DNA from: DATMGU01 sp035555315
Lineage (GTDB): Bacteria; Pseudomonadota; Alphaproteobacteria; ATCC43930; CGMCC-115725
Assembly: GCA_035555315.1 (NCBI GenBank)
Contig: DATMGU010000001.1
Location: forward strand, 1 to 32,883
Direction: 5' to 3'
Length of the DNA stretch: 32,883 bases
Positions 8,117-14,716 of this stretch are shown in pieces (position 1 is the stretch's first letter; each line of letters begins with the position of its first letter). The translations under genes and the position numbers were made by a program. The notes beneath the pieces were generated by a model, which was not told where the DNA came from, made no database searches, and worked only from the letters and a program-made list of their open reading frames with translations.

Positions 8117-8719
8117 ATGTCATTTGAACTTCCGCCATTGCCGTATCCGAAGACCGCCCTCGAGCCGAACATGTCGGAGAAGACCTTCGACTTTCACTAT
8201 GGCAAGCACCATCAGGCCTACGTGACCAATCTAAACAATCTGGTCAAGGACAGCCCGATGGCTGACCAGTCGCTGGAACAGATCATCGTCGCCACCGCGA
8301 AGGATGAATCCAAGGCCGGCGTTTTCAACAATGCCGCCCAGGTCTGGAACCACACCTTTTTCTGGAGCTGCATGAAGCCCGGCGGCGGCGGGGCGCCGAG
8401 CGGCGCGCTGGCCGAGAAGATCGCCAAGGCGTTCGGCAGCCTCGATGCCTTCAAGGAGCAGTTCAAGGCCGCCGCCGTGTCGCAGTTCGGCTCGGGTTGG
8501 GCCTGGCTGGTGCTCGATAAGGGTGAGCTCAAGATCACCAAGACCGCCAATGCCGTGACCCCGGTGGCCACCGGCCAAACGCCGCTGCTGACCGTCGATG
8601 TGTGGGAACACGCCTATTACCTCGACTATCAGAATCGCCGGCCGGACTTCGTCCAGACCTTCCTCGACAAGCTGGTGAATTGGGACTTCGTCGCGGCGAA
8701 CCTCGCCAAGGTGAGTTGA
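8117..8719 (+). CDS. sodB: Superoxide dismutase, iron type
   Basis: A 200-residue Fe/Mn-family superoxide dismutase converting superoxide to hydrogen peroxide and oxygen in the cytoplasm. Metal ligands are in place: His27 (FDFHYGKHH), His79 (QVWNHTFFW), Asp161 and His165 (DVWEHAYYLDYQN). Gln74 in NNAAQVWNH, with Ala129 in GSGWAWL rather than glutamine, marks the iron-dependent subgroup. The length is normal. The start at 8117 gives the canonical N-terminus beginning with FELPPLPY and has a weak GAGG site upstream; longer in-frame starts add no conserved sequence. The gene is monocistronic: it is followed by a strong terminator and preceded by a palindrome that may control it. Confidence 0.97.
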   Translation: MSFELPPLPYPKTALEPNMSEKTFDFHYGKHHQAYVTNLNNLVKDSPMADQSLEQIIVATAKDESKAGVFNNAAQVWNHTFFWSCMKPGGGGAPSGALAEKIAKAFGSLDAFKEQFKAAAVSQFGSGWAWLVLDKGELKITKTANAVTPVATGQTPLLTVDVWEHAYYLDYQNRRPDFVQTFLDKLVNWDFVAANLAKVS

Positions 8720-8761
8720 TCCGTCGAGGCGGATAACCGCATCACGACGACCTAATCAAGG

Positions 8762-8797
8762 ATGGGGCCGCGGGATTTCTCGCGGCCCCATTTTTTT
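8762..8797 (+). terminator. Rho-independent terminator of sodB
   Basis: A stem of GGGGCCGCG (8764-8772) pairs with CGCGGCCCC (8781-8789), extended by two A/T pairs, around an 8-base loop. It is followed directly by seven T residues (8791-8797). It lies 43 bases after the sodB stop and is the clearest intrinsic terminator in the window. Confidence 0.93.
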
Positions 8798-8835
8798 GTT
8801 TGTGAGACTGTTAAGGTGCTGCCTGGGCGCCCTAT

Positions 8836-9456
8836 TCAGTCGAGCAGCGGGACCAGCGAGGCGACGAGCAGGCCCGCCATGGTGACGTTGAACACCCGGC
8901 GAGATCGGGCTGAATGCAGCAGCCGTCCCATCGCCAGCCCGAAGCCGGCCCATAGCGAATTCGACGGAAACGATACCACGGCGAAAGTGAGGGCGATCAC
9001 GGTGGCCTGAAGCAGGATGTCGCCGCCGATCGTCGTATAGGTCGTCACCGCGCCGATCGCCACCACCCAGGCCTTGACGTTCACCCATTGAAACAAAGCG
9101 GCCTGCGAGAAGCTGAGCGGCGAGCGCTGGGCCACAGCCTCCTCCTCCGTCACCGGCTTCGCTTTATCCCGTTCGTCGACGGCGGTCGCGATCTTCCAGG
9201 CAAGGAACAGCAGATAGGCAGCACCTACGATCTTCAACACGTGATGCAGCAGCGGATACGCCTCGAATACGCTGGCGAGACCGCAGCCGACGGCGAGGAG
9301 CATAAGCGGAAATCCCGCGCTGATGCCCAGCATATGCGGAATGGTCCGGCGATAGCCGAAAGTCGCGGCCGACGCCATCACCATCAAATTGTTGGGACCG
9401 GGCGTGGCCGACATCGACACGGCGAAGGGCAGCAGAAGCAGAAAGGTCGCGAGCAG
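8836..9456 (-). CDS. LysE/RhtB-family amino-acid exporter
   Basis: An inner-membrane exporter of about 206 residues, with the family's N-terminal signature SMSATPGPNNLMVMASAATFG in the first helix and about six hydrophobic segments. Members export amino acids such as lysine, threonine or homoserine; the substrate here is unknown. Start choice is a real problem. No ATG, GTG or TTG lies close to the first helix. In-frame ATGs at 9567, 9576 and 9606 add about 37-50 residues without family similarity and nearly reach or overlap the divergent gene. A GGAGG box at 9462-9466 sits 5 bases before a CTG codon at 9456. That gives a normal-length protein starting LLATFLLLLPFAV, so a rare CTG start is proposed. 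If wrong, the start is at 9567. Confidence 0.85.
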   Translation of the reverse strand: MLATFLLLLPFAVSMSATPGPNNLMVMASAATFGYRRTIPHMLGISAGFPLMLLAVGCGLASVFEAYPLLHHVLKIVGAAYLLFLAWKIATAVDERDKAKPVTEEEAVAQRSPLSFSQAALFQWVNVKAWVVAIGAVTTYTTIGGDILLQATVIALTFAVVSFPSNSLWAGFGLAMGRLLHSARSRRVFNVTMAGLLVASLVPLLD

Positions 9457-9598
9457 GGCAGCCTCCGGACGGGTATAAACGGGTACGACTGAATGGGTAC
9501 CGTCGCATTCGGCCCTGAGTGGACCGACGCTGTGAGAGATTGGGGCAGAGACCGTATTTAGCACCATCCCTTGCATGGATAGACGAAACGGGAGCGAG

Positions 9599-10180
9599 AT
9601 GCGCATGTTTGAGCACTGCCGTTGGCTGAATGAGCCAGATCAATGGGCTCTGGTTCCCGATGGCCTTACCGCTACGACAAATTACGCGACGGACTTCTGG
9701 CGGGAAACGCATTACGGCTTCACCCGGAACAGCGGTCACTTCTTCGGGTGCGAGGCGCTGGGAGGGTTCACCGCGTCACTCCGCGTCAGGGCACAATACG
9801 AGAGCCTTTACGACCAAGCCGGCATCATGGTGCGGCTCGACGACGCGACATGGATCAAGGCGGGAATCGAACTGTCGGATGGCGAGGCGCTGCTGGGTAG
9901 CGTCCTGACGATCGGGCAGTCCGACTGGGCCACCGGGCCGTTTCGCGGCGATGCGTCCGATTTCTGGATCAGGGTAACGGTCGATCGTGGCGTGCTGCGC
10001 CTGCAAGCCTCGACGGATGGCCGACGCTGGCCGCTGACACGGCTCTGTCCCTTTCCCGTCGCCGCACGCTACGCAGTCGGGCCGATGTGCTGCACCCCGG
10101 AGCGCGCCGGGCTGGAAGTCCTGTTCTCCGATTTCACGGTTACGACGTCCACGGGCCGCGCGCTTCACGACCTGTCCTGA
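9599..10180 (+). CDS. DUF1349 family protein (concanavalin A-like fold)
   Basis: A 193-residue soluble protein with the features of the DUF1349 beta-sandwich family. These include the WRETHYGF segment near the start, then RVRAQYESLYDQAGIMVRLDDATWIKAGIELSDGE-type strands (quoted in part), and a late WPLTRLCPF. Homologues are described as glucanase-like or regulation-of-enolase-1-like folds with no established role here. The start could be ATG 9599 or ATG 9605; both follow a GGGAG site. It is divergent from the LysE gene and convergent with the TetR gene. A GC-rich hairpin lies in the 56-base gap after its stop. Confidence 0.85.
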   Translation: MRMFEHCRWLNEPDQWALVPDGLTATTNYATDFWRETHYGFTRNSGHFFGCEALGGFTASLRVRAQYESLYDQAGIMVRLDDATWIKAGIELSDGEALLGSVLTIGQSDWATGPFRGDASDFWIRVTVDRGVLRLQASTDGRRWPLTRLCPFPVAARYAVGPMCCTPERAGLEVLFSDFTVTTSTGRALHDLS

Positions 10181-10205
10181 CTTCCGGACCTGTTTATCCA
10201 CTGGA

Positions 10206-10221
10206 CCCGGCTGTAGCCGGG
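10206..10221. terminator. GC-rich hairpin between convergent genes
   Basis: CCCGGC-tgta-GCCGGG (the outer 6-bp arms of an exact palindrome) lies between the DUF1349 stop and the TetR stop. It could stop transcription from either side, but no T-run follows on either strand, so it is at best a weak or Rho-assisted terminator. Confidence 0.35.
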
Positions 10222-10236
10222 CCTGCTACTGCTCTA

Positions 10237-10863
10237 TCAGCACCGGCAGAGGATCGCGTTCAACAGGATCGTGGCGTCGTCACCCTCCGGCAGGCGCTCG
10301 AGAATCGGGGTGAGCCGGCCATCGAGGAGCAGCATGGCGAAACCGTGGACCATGGACCAGGCGGCGACCATGTGGGCAATCTTCGCCAGAGCGGGTGTTT
10401 CGGCGGTGGACTCCGGATGCAGGGTACCGACCGTGTCCGAAAGCACGCCGGAGGCGCGCTGCATAGCTTCCCGCAGGGCCGGCCGATCAACGTCGAGGCG
10501 CTCGCTGCGGAACATAAGTTGGAACAGCCCGGGACTGGCTACCGCGAAGTCGACATAGGCGCGACCGATGGCGGAAAGTCGGTGCTGGGGAGAGGTCTCG
10601 GCGGCGGTGATCAGGCGCTCGGTGAACCGATTGAAACCGATGGTGGCCAACTCGCTCAACAGGCCCGTCAGGTCATCGAAGTGGTTCTTGGGAGCGGCGT
10701 GAGAGGCGCCGGCCTCCCGGGCGGCGGCGCGTAGAGTAAGCCCTTGGATCCCGTCGCGATCGAGTATGCGCCCGGCCGCCTGCAGCATGGCCTCTCGAAG
10801 GGAGCCATGGTGGTAGGGCCGGGGCGGTTCGCCCCCCACCCCTGATGTACGCCGCGCCGTCAT
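10237..10863 (-). CDS. TetR/AcrR-family transcriptional regulator
   Basis: A 208-residue repressor-type protein. Residues 15-65 form the TetR DNA-binding domain: YHHGSLREAMLQAAGRILDRDG, then the helix-turn-helix LTLRAAAREAGASHAAPKNHF. The C-terminal part, with PGLFQLMFRSE and a WSMVHGFAMLLLDG segment, resembles the WHG-type ligand-binding domain of this family. The ligand is unknown. A perfect TTGAC/GTCAA palindrome lies 18 bases upstream of its ATG in the divergent gap, which suggests autoregulation together with control of the small ORF on the other strand. Confidence 0.92.
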   Translation of the reverse strand: MTARRTSGVGGEPPRPYHHGSLREAMLQAAGRILDRDGIQGLTLRAAAREAGASHAAPKNHFDDLTGLLSELATIGFNRFTERLITAAETSPQHRLSAIGRAYVDFAVASPGLFQLMFRSERLDVDRPALREAMQRASGVLSDTVGTLHPESTAETPALAKIAHMVAAWSMVHGFAMLLLDGRLTPILERLPEGDDATILLNAILCRC

Positions 10864-10880
10864 TTAGCCCCCAGTCCGAA

Positions 10881-10893
10881 TTGACATCGTCAA
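10881..10893. promoter_or_regulatory. Probable TetR operator
   Basis: TTGAC-atc-GTCAA is a perfect palindrome of the form commonly bound by TetR-family dimers. It lies between the TetR start (10863) and the divergent small ORF (10911). Its left arm overlaps a possible TTGACA -35 box reading rightwards, a position that would allow repression. Confidence 0.5.
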
Positions 10894-10910
10894 CATTATC
10901 GGTGATCAGG

Positions 10911-11078
10911 ATGTCGTTCCTGACAGCGGCGGTCAACCTGGTGGTCGCGGTGGCATTCATCGCTTGGTGGCCAGACTTCATCGCCGTGTTCTCGATCGCC
11001 TCGAAAATGGCGCTCTTTTCGGGGCAGCTTCTCACGGTGCGCGCCCTGACTCGCCCGCTTGGCGACCATTGGCGCTGA
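10911..11078 (+). CDS. Small hydrophobic protein, probably membrane-bound
   Basis: A 55-codon frame from ATG 10911, with two hydrophobic stretches (LTAAVNLVVAVAFIAWW and a weaker FIAVFSIASKMALFSG) and a basic tail. It lies just after the TetR operator candidate and is divergent from the regulator, the usual place for the regulated target. I do not recognise a family. It may be a short real membrane protein or the leftover 5' or 3' piece of a larger TetR-controlled transporter. Longer in-frame starts (10845) would overlap the TetR gene. Confidence 0.4.
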   Translation: MSFLTAAVNLVVAVAFIAWWPDFIAVFSIASKMALFSGQLLTVRALTRPLGDHWR

Positions 11079-11093
11079 ACCCATTCCCTGACC

Positions 11094-11468
11094 TCAGCGT
11101 GGCAGCAGCAACGCCGCGGCCACCAGCCGGCCCTCGCCGATCAGCACGTTGTAAGTACGGCAGGCCGCACCGGTATCCATCGCGTCGACGGTCATGCCCG
11201 CCTGCTTCAACTCGGCACGAATCGCCTTGGGCACCGGTAGCATGCGCCGGCCGCAGCCGAGCAACAGGATCTCGATGCTGCCCCGATCGCGCACCGCCCC
11301 CAGGCTCTCCGAGGTGACTTCCGCGAAATCCGCCACATCCCAGCCAAGGGTTTCGGTAGGGAATACCAGCACCGAACCGCTGTAATCGACACCGGATATC
11401 CGGAACCCGCCGGAACCATAGCGCTCGACGATCTGCCGGCCCGCGGGAATGACGGGGGTAATATCCAT
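11094..11468 (-). CDS. Mth938-like domain protein (DUF498, NDUFAF3-type)
   Basis: A 124-residue single-domain protein covering the whole Mth938-like fold. It runs from ITPVIPAGRQIVERYGSGGFRIS (quoted in part) through YSGSVLVFP, the central SIEILLLGCG strand and AELKQAGMTVDAMDTGAACRTYN to the C-terminal LIGEGRLVAAALLLP. This family includes human complex I assembly factor NDUFAF3, and in alphaproteobacteria it usually follows the secD-secF genes. Here it starts only 15 bases after the secD stop, so it is co-transcribed with yajC-secD. Its molecular activity is unknown; a membrane-complex assembly role is inferred from the eukaryotic relative. Confidence 0.88.
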   Translation of the reverse strand: MDITPVIPAGRQIVERYGSGGFRISGVDYSGSVLVFPTETLGWDVADFAEVTSESLGAVRDRGSIEILLLGCGRRMLPVPKAIRAELKQAGMTVDAMDTGAACRTYNVLIGEGRLVAAALLLPR

Positions 11469-11483
11469 GGCGGTGTGGCCGCT

Positions 11484-13061
11484 CTAGATCGGGATCGCCT
11501 GCGGCCGGGTGCGCTTCAACCACCAAACGACGAACAGCCGCGACAGCAGGAGGGTCGTGAACAGCGAGGTGAGGATGCCGAGGCACAGCGTCACCGCGAA
11601 GCCCTTCACCGGTCCCGACCCCAGGATGAACAAAAGGCTGCCGGCGATCAGATGGGTGACGTTCGCATCGACGATGGTCGCGACGGCGCGCTTGAAACCG
11701 GTATCGAGGGCAGAGATGACCGAGCGGCCTGCCTTGATCTCCTCGCGGATACGCTCGTTGATCAGCACGTTCGCATCGACCGCCATTCCCATGGTGAGGG
11801 CGATGCCGGCGATGCCCGGCAAGGTCAGCGTGGCGCCCAGCAGCGACAAGGCCCCCAACAGCAATGCCAGGTTGAAAACCAGCGCTATATCGGCGAATAG
11901 GCCGAACAGCCCGTAGAACAGCACCATGAAAATCGCCACCAGCGAGACGGCGACCAGGCTGGCTATCGTCCCGGCGCGGATCGAATCCGCCCCAAGATCG
12001 GGACCGACCGTCCGTTCCTCCAGGATGACCAACGGCGCCGGAAGGGCGCCGGCGCGCAGCAGCAGCGCCAGGTCGTTGGCGCTCTGCACGGTGAAGCTGC
12101 CCGAGATCACGCCGCTGCCGCCGGTAATCGGCTCCCGAATCACCGGCGCCGAGATAACCTTGCCGTCGAGCACGATGGCGAAGGGCTTGCCGACATTCTC
12201 ACGGGTCGCGTCGCCGAATTTGCGCGCGCCATTGGAATCGAACTTGAAGGAAATGACCGGCTCGTTGTTCTGAAACGTGGCCTGGGCGCCGGTCAGCGTA
12301 TCACCGCCCACCATGATGCGCCGACGCACCACGTATTGGCTGGGCGTACCACTGCGGCCCGCCGCATCGGCCGCCGGCAACAGTTCCGACCCGGGGGGCA
12401 ATTTCCCGGAACGCGCGTCCTCCGGGCTGACATTGGTATCGACCAATTGGAAGGTCAGCTTGGCGGTGCGGCCGAGCAACGCCTTGACCCGTTCCGGATC
12501 ATCGATGCCCGGCAATTGGACCACGATACGATCGGCGCCCTCACGTTGGATCGTCGGCTCCTTGGTGCCAGTTTCGTCGATCCGGCGGCGGATGATCTCG
12601 ATCGACTGGTCGACCGCGGCGGTCTGGCGCGCCACCAGCGACTGATCGGTGAATTTCAGCGCAACCTGGCCATCGGGCTGGACAGTCGCCGCGAGATCGC
12701 TGTCGATATCCTTCGCCAATTGCGGGATATCGCCTTTGCGGTCCTGATCGCGCAGCGTGAACGTGACGGCGTCGCCGTTGATCGCGAGATTGGCATAGCC
12801 GATCTTGGCCTTGACCAAGGCTGCCCGCGCGCCGTCCAGCACGCCATTGAGCCGCTCCTGCGTGACGCCTTTCAGGTCCACTTCGAGCAGCAGATGGCTG
12901 CCGCCCTGCAGATCGAGGCCGAGGCTCACCTGCTGCTTCGGCAGCCAGGACGGCAGGCCGTCCAGGGTCTTGCGGCTGGCGAAATTGGGGGCGGCGAGGA
13001 TCACGCCCAGGATCGTGACCGCGATGACGGTCCAGACCTTCCAGGGAGGAAAATTCAACAT
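11484..13061 (-). CDS. secD: Protein translocase accessory subunit SecD
   Basis: A 525-residue inner-membrane protein. With SecF it uses the proton gradient to pull secreted proteins out of the SecYEG channel. It has an N-terminal membrane helix (about residues 8-28) and the D1 signature VSLGLDLQGGSH (45-56). A large periplasmic domain follows, then a C-terminal five-helix RND-type region containing GIALTMGMAVDANVLINERIREE, whose Asp lies in the conserved proton-relay helix. The length is normal for an alphaproteobacterial SecD, so it is not a SecDF fusion. YajC is encoded 29 bases upstream. The usual secF is absent downstream; the next gene is the Mth938-like protein. Confidence 0.97.
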   Translation of the reverse strand: MLNFPPWKVWTVIAVTILGVILAAPNFASRKTLDGLPSWLPKQQVSLGLDLQGGSHLLLEVDLKGVTQERLNGVLDGARAALVKAKIGYANLAINGDAVTFTLRDQDRKGDIPQLAKDIDSDLAATVQPDGQVALKFTDQSLVARQTAAVDQSIEIIRRRIDETGTKEPTIQREGADRIVVQLPGIDDPERVKALLGRTAKLTFQLVDTNVSPEDARSGKLPPGSELLPAADAAGRSGTPSQYVVRRRIMVGGDTLTGAQATFQNNEPVISFKFDSNGARKFGDATRENVGKPFAIVLDGKVISAPVIREPITGGSGVISGSFTVQSANDLALLLRAGALPAPLVILEERTVGPDLGADSIRAGTIASLVAVSLVAIFMVLFYGLFGLFADIALVFNLALLLGALSLLGATLTLPGIAGIALTMGMAVDANVLINERIREEIKAGRSVISALDTGFKRAVATIVDANVTHLIAGSLLFILGSGPVKGFAVTLCLGILTSLFTTLLLSRLFVVWWLKRTRPQAIPI

Positions 13062-13090
13062 GGTGCTGGCTTATACCGCTTGATACCGCC

Positions 13091-13549
13091 TCAGGGCGAC
13101 TTGGGGGCGGCCGGCGGGCGCGGCGTCGACCGACGACGCTTTGGCTCCACGGCGGATTTGACCGGCGCATCGGCCGCCTCGCCATCCGTCGCGTCGTCGT
13201 CGTCCGCATCCGCTCCCGTATCTTTGCCGACGGGTTGGGTTTTGGCGAGAACCTCGGTGATGGTCAACCGCATCAGGCGCACCCGGACATTCTCGGCGAT
13301 CTCGACCGATACTTCCTGGTCGTTGAGGACGCGGACGATCTTGCCGATGATGCCGCCGGAGGTCAGCACCATGTCGCCACGGCGCAATGCCGCCATCGCC
13401 GCCTTATGCGCCTTGGCCTTCTGCTGCTGCGGCCTTACCAGCAGGAAGTACATGACCACGAAGATCAGGATGAACGGCGCGAATTGCAGCAGCATCCCAT
13501 TCGGGTCGGAAAGTCCGGCGGTTTGGGCATAGGCGGGCGAAATCAACAT
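13091..13549 (-). CDS. yajC: Sec translocase accessory protein YajC with acidic/basic tail
   Basis: A 152-residue protein that associates with SecDF-YidC. It has a short N-terminus, one membrane helix (about 22-40, FAPFILIFVVMYFLLVRPQQQK) ending in the hallmark RPQQQKAK, and the small cytoplasmic domain with LRRGDMVLTSGGIIGKIVRV-type sequence (partial quotation). The family is normally about 100-120 residues. The extra C-terminal ~45 residues are first very acidic (DADDDDATDGE) and then basic and proline-rich (KRRRSTPRPP), and are probably disordered. It is first in the yajC-secD-Mth938 unit. Confidence 0.94.
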   Translation of the reverse strand: MLISPAYAQTAGLSDPNGMLLQFAPFILIFVVMYFLLVRPQQQKAKAHKAAMAALRRGDMVLTSGGIIGKIVRVLNDQEVSVEIAENVRVRLMRLTITEVLAKTQPVGKDTGADADDDDATDGEAADAPVKSAVEPKRRRSTPRPPAAPKSP

Positions 13550-13700
13550 ACGACGTCAAACTCCTGGAACACGACCAGCCGGCGAGCGGCCAGCCCATCG
13601 ATCGAAATCCGCGCCGATGGCAACGGATGGACGCTTCGGACGCCCTGCTCGCCGATGGGTCGCCATAGGTACGCAACTTGCCTCGAAAGAGCAATGCCCC

Positions 13701-13751
13701 GACCGAAGAGGTGCCCGGACCGAAGAGGTGCTCTGGCCGAAAAGGTCGGAC
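13701..13751. repeat. Three 17-bp imperfect tandem repeats
   Basis: Units at 13701-13717, 13718-13734 and 13735-13751 share the core GACCGAAGAGGTG, the third copy diverging. A weaker fourth copy may precede them at about 13681. They lie in the 294-base gap between the divergent yajC and DUF815 genes, the longest gene-free stretch in the window. No other element was recognised there. Confidence 0.75.
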
Positions 13752-13843
13752 CGGTTGACCGTTAGCCGTCATATGTTAGCGTCCGGCCGCCACCGAAAGG
13801 CCCATCCTCGCCCACAACCAACGCCATCTCAGGACTTTTGTCA

Positions 13844-14716
13844 GTGACCACCGAGACCGAAACGACCAACGCCCTGCTCGCCCGCATCGCCGGCGCTCTC
13901 GAGCGTCTGTCGCCGCCGCCGATCCCCCCGCTCGACCTCAAGGGCGCGGAGGCGTTCGTCTGGCATGCGGCGCGCGGCGAACTGGAGCCTGTGCCAAAGG
14001 TCAATCGGGTCGATCTCGGCCTATTGCATGGTGTCGAGCGGGTTCGTGACATCCTGCTCGACAACACGCGGCGCTTCGCCGCCGGATATCCGGCAAATAA
14101 CGCCCTGCTCTGGGGTTCCCGTGGGATGGGCAAAAGCTCGCTGGTGAAGGCCGTGCATGGCGCGGTGGCGGCGGAGTTGCCGGCCGAGGCGCCGAGGCTT
14201 GTACTGGTCGAAATCCACCGCGAGGACATTCCCTCGCTGCCTCAACTGCTCGGCACGCTGCGCAATCGGGCCGAACGCTGCATCCTGTTCTGCGATGACC
14301 TGTCCTTCGATCATGACGATGCCGCCTATAAATCCCTGAAGGCGGTGCTGGATGGCGGCATCGAAGGGCGCCCGGCCAATGTCGTGCTCTACGCAACCTC
14401 CAACCGCCGCCATCTCATGCCCCGCGACATGATCGACAACGAGCGATCGAGCGCGGTGAACCCGGGAGAGGCCAACGAAGAAAAGATCTCGCTGTCGGAC
14501 CGGTTTGGATTGTGGCTCGGCTTCTACGGCTGCGATCAACCGACCTATCTCGCGATGATCCGCGGCTACGCGGCCCGCTATGGGCTCGATCTGCCGGAAG
14601 CCGAGTTGGTGGCCGAGGCCAATGAATGGTCGGTGACACGCGGCGCCCGATCGGGCCGGGTCGCCTGGCAATTCATCCAAGACCTCGCCGGCCGCCAGCG
14701 CAAGCGGCTGGATTAG
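13844..14716 (+). CDS. DUF815-family AAA ATPase
   Basis: A 290-residue cytoplasmic P-loop ATPase. Walker A is GSRGMGKSS (about 91-99) and Walker B is CILFCDDLSFD, with the acidic pair at about 151-152. The sequence KAVLDGGIEGRPANVVLYATSNRRHLMPR is the DUF815 signature (quoted in parts: KAVLDGGIEG, ATSNRRHL). The function is not established. The start is taken as GTG 13844 because AGGA lies 9 bases upstream; a TTG at 13838 is too close to that site. It is the only plus-strand gene in the yajC-to-serS block and ends convergently with the LysM/M23 gene, the two stop codons overlapping within TTAG. Confidence 0.9.
   Translation: MTTETETTNALLARIAGALERLSPPPIPPLDLKGAEAFVWHAARGELEPVPKVNRVDLGLLHGVERVRDILLDNTRRFAAGYPANNALLWGSRGMGKSSLVKAVHGAVAAELPAEAPRLVLVEIHREDIPSLPQLLGTLRNRAERCILFCDDLSFDHDDAAYKSLKAVLDGGIEGRPANVVLYATSNRRHLMPRDMIDNERSSAVNPGEANEEKISLSDRFGLWLGFYGCDQPTYLAMIRGYAARYGLDLPEAELVAEANEWSVTRGARSGRVAWQFIQDLAGRQRKRLD

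Noticed and set aside
11484..13061. SecD-SecF fusion
   Set aside because: The protein is 525 residues with a single RND-type membrane domain and SecD signatures only, so it cannot include SecF.
13701..13751. CRISPR array
   Set aside because: The units are 17 bp, directly adjacent without spacers, and imperfect, so this is a simple tandem repeat.
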